From the NCBI RefSeq assembly GCF_023652955.1, contig NZ_JAKLOY010000001.1:992001-1056000 (forward strand): a stretch of DNA of 64,000 nucleotides, given 5' to 3'. This stretch comes from Geomonas sp. Red32. Its GTDB lineage: Bacteria; Desulfobacterota; Desulfuromonadia; Geobacterales; Geobacteraceae. The notes under the pieces were generated by a model. It had not been told where the DNA came from. It saw only the letters and a program-made list of their open reading frames with translations, and searched no databases. Both the position numbers and the translations under genes were made by a program. Positions 1 to 7,719 of the stretch are shown here, one piece after another (position 1 is the stretch's first letter; each line of letters begins with the position of its first letter).

Positions 1-608
1 CCGATTTCCTCGTGGGTCCTTTCGCCGCAGATCCCTTCACGGTGGTAGTTAGCCACCTTGTTGTAGTCGCGGCCAAGGGCGTTGGCCACCACCTCTCCCA
101 TCCGTACAGCGGTACCGGAAGGAGAATCCTTCTTCATGCGGTGGTGAGCTTCAACGATCTCGACGTCGAAGTCTTCCCCGAGGATCTTGGCCACGTCGGC
201 CAGGACCTTGAAGCAGACGTTGACGCCGACCGACATGTTGGGAGCGATGACCACCGGGATCTCCTTGGCGAGTTCGGCGGCCAGGGCGCGCTCCTCAGGG
301 GTGAACCCGGTGGAGCCGATCACGATGGACTTCTTGTTAAGTGCGCAGACTTCCAGGTTTTTCAGGGAAACCTTGGGGGTGGTGAAGTCGATCAGGACGT
401 CGCACCCCTGCACGACGGCGTTGAGGTCGTCGCTGATGGCGACCCCGATGGCCCCGAGGCCGGCGTTGAAACCGGCATCCTGGCCCACCATCGGGTGGCC
501 GGGACGCTCGAGGGCACCGGAAAGCTCGGCACCGTCCGCTTCCTTGATAGCGGCGATGATCCTTCCACCCATGCGGCCGGCGGCACCGCAGACAGCTATT
601 TTAACCAT
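1..608 (-). CDS. dapB: 4-hydroxy-tetrahydrodipicolinate reductase, C-terminus beyond window edge
   Basis: Second step of the diaminopimelate/lysine pathway: NAD(P)H-dependent reduction in the cytoplasm. The reading frame opens at the ATG at 608-606 and runs off the left edge, so only about 202 residues are visible. The N-terminus MVKIAVCGAAGRMG is the dinucleotide-binding loop typical of DapB. Further in are IDFTTP, IGSTGFTPEE, APNMSVGVN, and EAHHRMKKDSPSGTA, which holds the catalytic His pair and substrate-binding Lys. It lies 13 bp downstream of dapA on the same strand, so the two are probably one operon. The family is usually about 265 residues, so roughly 60 are missing to the left. Confidence 0.95.
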   Translation of the reverse strand, partial: MVKIAVCGAAGRMGGRIIAAIKEADGAELSGALERPGHPMVGQDAGFNAGLGAIGVAISDDLNAVVQGCDVLIDFTTPKVSLKNLEVCALNKKSIVIGSTGFTPEERALAAELAKEIPVVIAPNMSVGVNVCFKVLADVAKILGEDFDVEIVEAHHRMKKDSPSGTAVRMGEVVANALGRDYNKVANYHREGICGERTHEEI

Positions 609-621
609 GACGTTTCCTCTC

Positions 622-1494
622 TTAGATCAGGCCGTACTGCTTCATGATGGCGGAGAGCTTGGTGTTGCTCGCCTCGGTCAGCGGAGCCAGCGGCATACGC
701 ACCTCGGCGCTGATTTTGCCCATCAGGGAGAGAGCGGTCTTGACCGGCACCGGGTTGCTCTCGATGAACATGGCGTTGGAGATCTTCAGAAGATGCAGGT
801 GCAGCCTCTTGGCCTCCTCCATGTTGCCGGCGAAGAAGGCGTCGACCAGCGAGGAGACTTCCTTCGGCATGATGTTGGCGGTCACCGAAATGACCCCTTT
901 TGCGCCGCAAGCCATCATCGGAAGGGTGATGAAGTCGTCGCCGGAGAGGACGGTGATGTTGTCGCCGCAGAGGTCGAGGACCTCGGAAGCCTGCTGCAGG
1001 GAGCCGGTGGCCTCCTTGATGGCGACGATATTCTTGTGCTTGCAGAGGCGGGCAACGGTCTCCGGAAGGAGATTCACGCCGGTCCTGCCCGGAACGTTAT
1101 AGAGGATCTGCGGGAGCTCAACGGCGTCGGCTACCGCCATGTAGTGGCGGTAGAGCCCTTCCTGCGAAGGCTTGTTGTAGTACGGGGTGACCAGCAGGGC
1201 GCCGTCGGCCCCGAGCTCCTTGGCATGCTGGGTCATCTCGATCGCTTCGCGGGTGCTGTTGGAGCCGGTGCCGGCGATGACCGGAACGCGCTTGTTGACC
1301 TGGTCGACGACGATTTCGATCACGCGGTCGTGCTCGTCGTAATCGAGGGTAGATGCCTCGCCGGTGGTGCCGCAGGGGACAATGGCGTCAGTGCCGTTAT
1401 CGATCTGGAAATCGACCAGCTGACGCAGCTTCTGCTCGTCAACCTCACCGTTGGTGAACGGGGTGACAATGGCTACGATACTTCCTTTAAACAT
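622..1494 (-). CDS. dapA: 4-hydroxy-tetrahydrodipicolinate synthase
   Basis: Condenses pyruvate with aspartate semialdehyde, the first committed step to diaminopimelate and lysine. The 290-residue TIM barrel has the normal family length. Visible motifs are PCGTTGEASTL (substrate-binding Thr pair), TPYYNKPSQEG, YNVPGRTGVN with the catalytic Tyr, and VAIKEATG with the Schiff-base Lys near residue 161. The ATG at 1494 is preceded by an AGGAGG-like site (plus strand ctcct near 1502). It reads into dapB; lysA lies upstream beyond a repeat block. Confidence 0.97.
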   Translation of the reverse strand: MFKGSIVAIVTPFTNGEVDEQKLRQLVDFQIDNGTDAIVPCGTTGEASTLDYDEHDRVIEIVVDQVNKRVPVIAGTGSNSTREAIEMTQHAKELGADGALLVTPYYNKPSQEGLYRHYMAVADAVELPQILYNVPGRTGVNLLPETVARLCKHKNIVAIKEATGSLQQASEVLDLCGDNITVLSGDDFITLPMMACGAKGVISVTANIMPKEVSSLVDAFFAGNMEEAKRLHLHLLKISNAMFIESNPVPVKTALSLMGKISAEVRMPLAPLTEASNTKLSAIMKQYGLI

Positions 1495-1579
1495 GGGCTA
1501 CCTCCTATTGGTGCCGCTAGTACGGTAAATGGATCACTTTGGGCCCGGGTCGGTGCCGAACTAAAGCAGACTTCTACCT

Positions 1580-1680
1580 AAAACTCCCCCCTTTGAAAAA
1601 GGGGGGCAGGGGGGGATTTGCCTCTGTAAGACCAAACCAAATCCCCCTAAATCCCCCTTTTTCTAAGGGGGACTTCCTGG
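1580..1680. repeat. Interspersed hairpin repeat R1, two inverted copies
   Basis: A GC-rich dyad of the form CCCCCTTTGAAAAAGGGGG followed by a CAGGGGGGATTTG tail. A second, inverted copy follows at about 1638-1675. The same family recurs at 7585, 13064, 31508, 33225, 34362 and 38340. Here it sits between dapA and lysA and could act as a transcript-end or processing hairpin. Confidence 0.75.
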
Positions 1681-1690
1681 GACTCCTCCG

Positions 1691-2944
1691 TTACAGGAAG
1701 GACGGGAGCTTCTCGCCCTTCACGAGGTCGGCCATGGTTTCACGCTCGCGGATGACCTCGAACTTGTCACCGGAGACCATGACTTCGGCAACTCTCGGAC
1801 GGCTGTTGTAGTTGCTGCTCATGGTGAAGCCATAGGCGCCCGCGGACATGAAGGCTATCAGGTCGCCCTGCTTGAAGTTCGGAATTTCACGGTCTTTGAC
1901 GAGGAAGTCGCCGGACTCGCAGATCGGGCCGACCACATCGGCCACCAGCACGCCGTCCTGATCCTTCATCACCGGTTTTACCCCGTGGAAGGAGCCGTAG
2001 AGGGCCGGACGGGCCAGGTCGTTCATGCCGGCGTCGACGATGACGAAGTTCTTTTCCTCGCCTTTCTTAGTGAAGAGGCACTTACCGACAAGAATGCCGG
2101 CGTTGCCTACAAGATTCCTCCCCGGCTCGAACAGAAGATGCAGTCCAAGCTCCTTGGTTTCTTCGAGGATCGACGCGCCGTAAGCCGAGGGCAGCGGCGG
2201 TTCCTCATCGTTGTACTGGATGCCGAGTCCGCCACCCAGGTCGAGATATTTCAGGTTGATACCCATGCCACGAAGCCCTTCCACGAGACGCTTGAGCTTC
2301 TTGATAGCGTCCACGAACGGGGAGACCTTGGTCAGCTGGCTGCCGATGTGGCAGTCGATGCCGAGGATCTCGATATTGGCCATCTTCTGCGCGCGGGCGT
2401 ACTGCTCGAGGGCGCGCTCGATGTTGATGCCGAATTTGGCCTTTTTGAGGCCGGTGGTGATGTACGGATGAGTTTCGGGGTCGACGTCCGGGTTGACCCT
2501 GATGGCGATGCCGGCTTTCTTCCCAAGACGGCCTGCCACCTCGTTGATCCGGTCGAGCTCCTGCTCCGACTCGATGTTGAAGAGGAGGATGCCGCTCTCG
2601 ATGGCGTACTCGATCTCGTCATCCCTCTTGCCGACGCCGGAGTAGACGACCTTCTTCGGATCGACACCGGCAGCCAGGGCACGGTAGAGCTCCCCGCCGG
2701 AGACGATGTCGACACCGCCGCCCAGGTTGATGAAGTTCTTCAGGACGGCCAGGTTGGAGTTGGCCTTCACGGAGTAGCAGATGGTATGAGGCACGGAGGC
2801 GAAGGCCTCGTCCATGGCCTTGAAGTGACGGGCAAGGGTTGCCTGGGAGTAAATGTAAACCGGGCTGCCTACCTTGGCGACGATCTCCTTGATCGCGACG
2901 TCTTCCGCGTAAAGCTCGTCACCCTTGTACTGAAAATGATGCAT
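1691..2944 (-). CDS. lysA: Diaminopimelate decarboxylase
   Basis: PLP-dependent decarboxylation of meso-diaminopimelate to lysine, the last step of the pathway. The fold-III decarboxylase signature is clear: SVKANSN with the PLP Lys near residue 60, CHIGSQL, LDLGGGLGI, FEPGRNLVGNAG, and the active-site motif GPICESGDF with the catalytic Cys. I choose the ATG at 2944 (417 residues, starting MHHFQYKGDEL) rather than the upstream in-frame start at 2989, because GGGGAAG sits just before it and the family starts here. dapA and dapB follow downstream on the same strand. Confidence 0.96.
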   Translation of the reverse strand: MHHFQYKGDELYAEDVAIKEIVAKVGSPVYIYSQATLARHFKAMDEAFASVPHTICYSVKANSNLAVLKNFINLGGGVDIVSGGELYRALAAGVDPKKVVYSGVGKRDDEIEYAIESGILLFNIESEQELDRINEVAGRLGKKAGIAIRVNPDVDPETHPYITTGLKKAKFGINIERALEQYARAQKMANIEILGIDCHIGSQLTKVSPFVDAIKKLKRLVEGLRGMGINLKYLDLGGGLGIQYNDEEPPLPSAYGASILEETKELGLHLLFEPGRNLVGNAGILVGKCLFTKKGEEKNFVIVDAGMNDLARPALYGSFHGVKPVMKDQDGVLVADVVGPICESGDFLVKDREIPNFKQGDLIAFMSAGAYGFTMSSNYNSRPRVAEVMVSGDKFEVIRERETMADLVKGEKLPSFL

Positions 2945-3001
2945 TGGTTCTTCCCCTTTCGAGCTATCTAAAATTTGGAGCGTAAACAATAAAAGTTTTT
3001 G

Positions 3002-3031
3002 TTTTTAACATAGAACCCGGTGCGTTGTCAA
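3002..3031 (-). promoter_or_regulatory. Candidate sigma-70 promoter for lysA
   Basis: On the minus strand a perfect TTGACA lies at 3031-3026. After 18 bases comes TAAAAA (3007-3002), 4 of 6 matches to TATAAT. It is 58 bases before the chosen lysA start. Promoter calls from two hexamers are weak evidence. Confidence 0.45.
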
Positions 3032-3424
3032 AAGTATTGCTCTTCCGTTCTAACAGTGTTTTGCCGCGCTTACCTCTTGCCTTGCAGCAGAGCATGAGAC
3101 GGTAGGCCTGGGGGACCTGACTGGGCGAATCTGCCTAAAAAATAGGCTTCCATATTTGCCACACAGCAGCATTTCTCAACCTAAGACAATCCGCAGGCAG
3201 AGTTTTGACTATGGAAGGGAATTTGCCCCGTTTTTGGTCCAATTTCGACTACCACACTCATTCGATTAATATAATTTAACCGATTTCTTTGACTTATCTA
3301 TGTCCTGATGACGGTGCGACTCTAATTCACTCTGACGACACCCATTTCGTCAGGCTCTGTCACTTTCCTCGGCTGCCCTAAGCGCACCCTCCCTTTAAGG
3401 GGAGGGTCGAGGTGAGGAGGAGGG
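3032..3424. other. Intergenic stretch between lysA and rsmG, no gene seen
   Basis: About 390 bases with stops in all frames and no recognisable RNA. The part nearest rsmG carries a CCCTCCC/GGGAGGG dyad (about 3390-3408). In many bacteria parA-parB follow rsmG at this place; they are absent here. Confidence 0.5.
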
Positions 3425-4075
3425 TTACCCTTTCCTGATCAGCACGAGACTGCGGTGCTCGTCCGAACAGGGGAGCGGAAACTCGATGACCTTTTCGATC
3501 CGCGCTCCCATCTTGGCCAATTCATTTTCCGCCGCCGAAGCCTCCTCGGCACCGTTACGTCCCTTCATCGCCACGATGGTCCCGGTCTCCTTCAAAACTG
3601 GCAGTGCCATGGATACGAACAAGGGAAGCTCGGAGAATGCGCGGGAGACAACCCAATCGAAACTTTGGGCATATTCGTCGGTCAGAGTTTCCGCCCTGAC
3701 ATGCCGGGCATCGAAGCCTGCAAACTTCAAAAGCCTGGCAGCCTGCTTCTGAAAACTGATCTTTTTCACTACCGCATCGACGGAGATTACCTCCAGGCCG
3801 GGTATAGCTATCTTGGCAGGTATGCAGGGAAAGCCTCCACCGGAGCCGATATCGAGCATTCTGCCACCGGTGACCACTTTCAGCAGGCTAAGAGAATCGA
3901 CGAAATGTTTTACCGCAATACCCTCATCATCGAAAATGGCGGTGAGGTTGATCTTCCGGTTCCACTTTTTGAGCTCTTCAGCGAAGAGATCGAGAGCTGC
4001 AAACTGAGCGGAAGAGAGCGTAATGCCCAACTCCCCTACCCCTTTAACCATCAGATCCTTGGCCCGCTGGTTCAT
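3425..4075 (-). CDS. rsmG: 16S rRNA (guanine-527-N7)-methyltransferase
   Basis: Uses S-adenosylmethionine to methylate G527 of 16S rRNA. The 216-residue protein has the normal length. It shows KKWNRKINLTAI, DSLSLL, the SAM-binding loop LDIGSGGGFPCIPAKI, SVDAVVKKISF, and SRAFSELP. The ATG at 4075-4073 overlaps the stop of mnmG (4074-4072) in an ATGA junction. This indicates translational coupling and rules out the long upstream extension of the frame. Confidence 0.96.
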   Translation of the reverse strand: MNQRAKDLMVKGVGELGITLSSAQFAALDLFAEELKKWNRKINLTAIFDDEGIAVKHFVDSLSLLKVVTGGRMLDIGSGGGFPCIPAKIAIPGLEVISVDAVVKKISFQKQAARLLKFAGFDARHVRAETLTDEYAQSFDWVVSRAFSELPLFVSMALPVLKETGTIVAMKGRNGAEEASAAENELAKMGARIEKVIEFPLPCSDEHRSLVLIRKG

Positions 4076-5946
4076 TTCGCACTCCGGGCTTTCAGCGCAA
4101 TCGACAGAATGGTGATCCCGGCGGGCGTCACGCCAGGGATGCGCGATGCCTGACCAAGGGTATCGGGGCGGAACTTGGCGAGCTTTTCCCGTACCTCGGT
4201 GGAGAGGCCCAAGAGACCGGAGTAGTCCATGTCGGCAGGAATGGGAGTCCCTTCCAGCTTGGCCGAACGGTCGACCTGTTCGAGCTGGCGGTCGATGTAC
4301 CCCTTGTACTTGATCTGGATTTCGAGCTGCTCGCGGATCGTTTCGGGAAGCTCCATGATCTCCGGATAGATGCGGGCCAGCTCCTGGCAGGTGAAATCCG
4401 GGCGGCGGAGAAGTTGTTCGTAGCTGATGGCGTTCTGCATTCCGGACAACTGCCACTCCTCCAGAAGCTCCTCCCCGGCGGCGGACGGGCTCAACCGCAG
4501 CTTACCGAGCCGCTCGAGCTCGCTCGCCACAAGCTCCTTCTTGGCGACAAAGCCGTTCCAGAGGTTATCCGGCACCAGGCCGACGGCATGACCCTTCTCC
4601 CGCAGACGAAGGTCGGCGTTGTCTTCCCGGAGAAGCAGCCGGTATTCGGCCCGGGAAGTGAACATACGGTACGGCTCCTTGGTCCCCAGGGTCACCAGGT
4701 CGTCGATCATGACCCCGATGTAGGCCTCACTACGGCCAAGTACCAAGGGCTCCTTTCCCTGGACCCTGAGGCCAGCGTTGATACCGGCCATGAGCCCCTG
4801 CGCCGCAGCCTCTTCGTAACCGGAAGTCCCGTTGATCTGGCCGGCGTGATAGAGGTTGCGCACCAGCTTCGTTTCCAGGGATGCGTGCAGCTGGATCGGA
4901 TTGACGTAATCATACTCGATGGCATAGGCCGGACGCATGATCTCGACGTTCTCCAGCCCTTCGATACTGCGGTAGAAGGCCCACTGGATATCGATGGGAA
5001 GCGAGGTGGACATGCCGCTCGGGTAGACCTCAACCGTGTCGCGCCCTTCCGGCTCCAGAAAGGTTTGATGCCGGTCCTTCTCCGGAAAGCGGACCACCTT
5101 GTCCTCGATGGAAGGACAATACCGGGGGCCGATCCCCTCGATGATCCCGGCGTAGAGCGGGGAGCGGTCCAGGCCGCTGCGGATAATCTCGTGCGAACGC
5201 GGGTTCGTGTAGGCGATATGGCAGGGGACCTGCGGCTGCTCTATCGAGGTATTGGAGAACGAGAAGGGGATCGGCCGCTCGTCGCCGTACTGCGGTTCCA
5301 GTCTCTTGAAGTCGATGGTCCTGCCGTCAAGCCTTGCCGGAGTACCGGTCTTCAGGCGGCCGACCTCGAAACCGTAGGCGTTGAGGGAATCGGACAGGCC
5401 GATGGAGGGGAGATCCCCTGCCCTGCCGCCGGGATAATGCACCAGGCCGATATGGATCAGGCCGCGCATAAAGGTACCGGTGGTAAGAACGACGGTCTTG
5501 CCGGCATACCTCACACCGCCGCGGGTGTCGATACCGGCGACGGCTCCATCCTCGAGGTAAAGGGCGGTCGCCTCACCCTGCTTCAGGTCGAGATTATCCT
5601 GCTGCTCCATCACCTGCTTCATCCGGAGCCGGTATTGCTGCTTGTCCGCCTGGGCGCGGGAGGCACGCACGGCCGGTCCCTTCTTGGTATTCAGGATGCG
5701 GAACTGAATACCGGTGGCATCGATATTACGCCCCATCTCGCCACCCAGCGCATCGATTTCCTTCACCAGGTGCCCCTTGGCCAACCCGCCGATTGCCGGG
5801 TTGCATGACATGAGGGCAATAGCATCCAAGTTAATGGTTAGCATGAGGGTCGAGCACCCCATCCGGGCCGCAGCCAACGCAGCCTCGCAACCGGCGTGTC
5901 CGGCTCCCACCACAATGACATCATATTGCTTGTCGTAGACTATCAA
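4072..5946 (-). CDS. mnmG: tRNA uridine-34 5-carboxymethylaminomethyl modification enzyme, FAD subunit
   Basis: Works with MnmE to modify the wobble uridine of several tRNAs. The 624 residues match the family length. The N-terminal FAD-binding VVGAGHAGCEAALAAARMG, SCNPAIGGLAKGH, and TGTFMRGLIHIG are all present. The C-terminal part has GTKEPYRMFTSRAEYRL and IPGVTPAGI. The start is a TTG (5946) preceded by GGAG seven bases upstream. It is coupled to rsmG by a 4-base overlap. Two parS palindromes lie between it and mnmE. Confidence 0.97.
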   Translation of the reverse strand: MIVYDKQYDVIVVGAGHAGCEAALAAARMGCSTLMLTINLDAIALMSCNPAIGGLAKGHLVKEIDALGGEMGRNIDATGIQFRILNTKKGPAVRASRAQADKQQYRLRMKQVMEQQDNLDLKQGEATALYLEDGAVAGIDTRGGVRYAGKTVVLTTGTFMRGLIHIGLVHYPGGRAGDLPSIGLSDSLNAYGFEVGRLKTGTPARLDGRTIDFKRLEPQYGDERPIPFSFSNTSIEQPQVPCHIAYTNPRSHEIIRSGLDRSPLYAGIIEGIGPRYCPSIEDKVVRFPEKDRHQTFLEPEGRDTVEVYPSGMSTSLPIDIQWAFYRSIEGLENVEIMRPAYAIEYDYVNPIQLHASLETKLVRNLYHAGQINGTSGYEEAAAQGLMAGINAGLRVQGKEPLVLGRSEAYIGVMIDDLVTLGTKEPYRMFTSRAEYRLLLREDNADLRLREKGHAVGLVPDNLWNGFVAKKELVASELERLGKLRLSPSAAGEELLEEWQLSGMQNAISYEQLLRRPDFTCQELARIYPEIMELPETIREQLEIQIKYKGYIDRQLEQVDRSAKLEGTPIPADMDYSGLLGLSTEVREKLAKFRPDTLGQASRIPGVTPAGITILSIALKARSAK

Positions 5947-6065
5947 GTGCGTACTCCGAAGTTTGTTTCTGGATACAACCTTTTCCTCACCTCACCGTTC
6001 CCCTTGAAAGGGAGCGAGAGTCCAGAATGCGGAAAGAAGTATGGAATAGATGAGACGACCAAAAA

Positions 6066-6081
6066 TGTTTCACGTGAAACA
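6066..6081. promoter_or_regulatory. parS: parS centromere site, perfect palindrome
   Basis: TGTTTCACGTGAAACA, an exact 16-base match to the consensus parS bound by chromosomal ParB. It lies in the mnmG-mnmE intergenic space about 4.2 kb left of the left oriC boxes, where parS sites are expected. Confidence 0.95.
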
Positions 6082-6155
6082 TACTCCAGCGCCCCACTCC
6101 TTTATGCCTGCCTGCTCCCCTTTAAGGAAAGGGTTAGTGTCAGGCTAGGTGAAAA

Positions 6156-6171
6156 TGTTTCACGTGAAACA
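6156..6171. promoter_or_regulatory. parS: parS centromere site, second perfect copy
   Basis: An identical 16-base palindrome to the one at 6066, spaced 90 bases from it and ending 5 bases before the mnmE stop codon. Paired sites would let ParB load and spread in both directions from this point. Confidence 0.95.
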
Positions 6172-6176
6172 TTCCG

Positions 6177-7544
6177 CTACTTGCCGATACAGAAGCTGGA
6201 GAAGATCCGGTCCAACACATCGTCGGCGGTAGTTTCCCCGGTAACCTCACCGACGGCAGCCAAGGCGTCACGAAGATCGATGGCCAAAAGCTCCATAGTG
6301 AAGCCTGCCTCCAGGTTCCCGATGAACGTCTCCAGGGAGAAACGGGACTTCAGCAACGCGTCCCGGTGGCGGGCCTTGGATACCGCGACGAATTCGCGGC
6401 CATCGACCGCCTTTCCATGCATGAAAGCATCGGCAATAGCCTTTCTAAGCTCGGGGATACCACTACCAGTTGCGGTCGAGATACTAACCGCCACAGCATG
6501 TATGGAATCCGGCAGGACCGCCACGGTAGGAAGGTCCCCTTTATTGACCACGGCGATCATCGGTTTGGTACCGACCGCTTCCAGGATAGCGGCATCCTCT
6601 TCGGTAAAGGCACCCGAGCCGTCGACGACGAAAAGAACCAGGTCGGCGCGGGGGATCCGTTCCAGTGTTAGCCTTACACCTTCCTGTTCCACCTGGTCTT
6701 CGGAATCCCGGATACCGGCGGTATCGAGAAGCTTGACCGGGAGACCGTTGATGTTGACGACCTCCTCGATGAGATCCCTGGTGGTCCCCGGGACGGCGGT
6801 TACGATGGCGCGCTTCTCTTTCAGAAGGGTGTTAAGCAGACTCGACTTCCCGACGTTCGGCTTCCCGGCTATCACGACCGAGACCCCGTCACGGATCACC
6901 CGCCCTTCCTCGAACCCGGAGATCAAGGCATCGAGTTCATCCAGGGCAGGCCGGACGCGGGCCAGGACATCGGTATCGACGGCGACATCGACATCGTCTT
7001 CGGGGAAATCGACCAGCGCCTCGACGTAGGCCAGGGCATACAGTATCCCCTCCTTGACCGTCTCGATCCTCTTGGAAAGAAGCCCCTCCCGCTGATGCTG
7101 GGCGAGAGAAAGCGAGGCGTCGGTTTTGCTGGCGATAACATCCATAATGGCTTCGGCCTGCACGAGGTCGATCCGCCCGTTGAGGAAGGCCCGCTTGGTG
7201 AATTCGCCGGGCTCTGCCAACCTGGCACCCTCCCCCACCACCAGCGACAGGATCTTGGAGACAACCAGGGTGCCGCCATGGCACTGGATCTCGACAACAT
7301 CCTCACGCGTGTAGGAATTGGGCGCCTTCATGTACACCGCCATCGACTCGTCAAGCACGTCTCCGGTGGCGGGTACAACAATCTCGCCATAAGAAAAACG
7401 GTGGCTTTTTAGGCCACCGTCGGACTTCATTTTAAAGATGGAGTGGGCAATCGCCAGAGAGGAAGGGCCACTGATCCTGACGATCCCGATTCCCCCCTCC
7501 CCTACGGGAGTGCTTATTGCCGCTATCGTGTCACGCACATACAT
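6177..7544 (-). CDS. mnmE: tRNA modification GTPase
   Basis: Partner of MnmG in wobble-uridine modification. The 455-residue protein has an N-terminal formyl-tetrahydrofolate-binding domain (about 1-120, DTIAAISTPVGEGGIGIVR). A helical domain follows, with an inserted G domain at about 215-375: GKPNVGKSSLLN, TTRDLIEE, DTAGIR, and NKGD. It ends in the conserved CIGK whose Cys is required for the modification. Upstream of it a repeat separates it from yidC; the jag gene often found there is missing. Confidence 0.97.
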   Translation of the reverse strand: MYVRDTIAAISTPVGEGGIGIVRISGPSSLAIAHSIFKMKSDGGLKSHRFSYGEIVVPATGDVLDESMAVYMKAPNSYTREDVVEIQCHGGTLVVSKILSLVVGEGARLAEPGEFTKRAFLNGRIDLVQAEAIMDVIASKTDASLSLAQHQREGLLSKRIETVKEGILYALAYVEALVDFPEDDVDVAVDTDVLARVRPALDELDALISGFEEGRVIRDGVSVVIAGKPNVGKSSLLNTLLKEKRAIVTAVPGTTRDLIEEVVNINGLPVKLLDTAGIRDSEDQVEQEGVRLTLERIPRADLVLFVVDGSGAFTEEDAAILEAVGTKPMIAVVNKGDLPTVAVLPDSIHAVAVSISTATGSGIPELRKAIADAFMHGKAVDGREFVAVSKARHRDALLKSRFSLETFIGNLEAGFTMELLAIDLRDALAAVGEVTGETTADDVLDRIFSSFCIGK

Positions 7545-7569
7545 GCTAAACCGCCTACCTTTGCCCCCT

Positions 7570-7626
7570 CCCCTTTCCTTAGGAATAGGGTCCCCCCCTT
7601 GTTAAAGGGGGGACAGGGGGGATTTG
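7570..7626. repeat. Interspersed hairpin repeat R1
   Basis: CCCCCCTTGTTAAAGGGGGG followed by the ACAGGGGGGATTTG tail, the same family as at 1580. It fills most of the 175-base gap between mnmE and yidC. Confidence 0.75.
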
Positions 7627-7719
7627 CCTGTAACTATTTCTCCTGCCGGCTACCCTCTACCCGAAGCCCACTCCCTCAAGGGGCGGGGGAACCAGGATCG
7701 AAAAGGGAAACCGGGCCGC

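Noticed and set aside
12-1581. Long plus-strand open frames over the dapB-dapA region
   Set aside because: They are antisense to clear dapB and dapA translations and match no family.
2945-2989. Longer lysA start at 2989
   Set aside because: No ribosome site and 15 residues not found in the family; the ATG at 2944 has GGGGAAG.
4076-4456. N-terminal extension of rsmG inside mnmG
   Set aside because: Reads mnmG in another frame; the ATGA overlap at 4072-4075 gives a normal-length RsmG.
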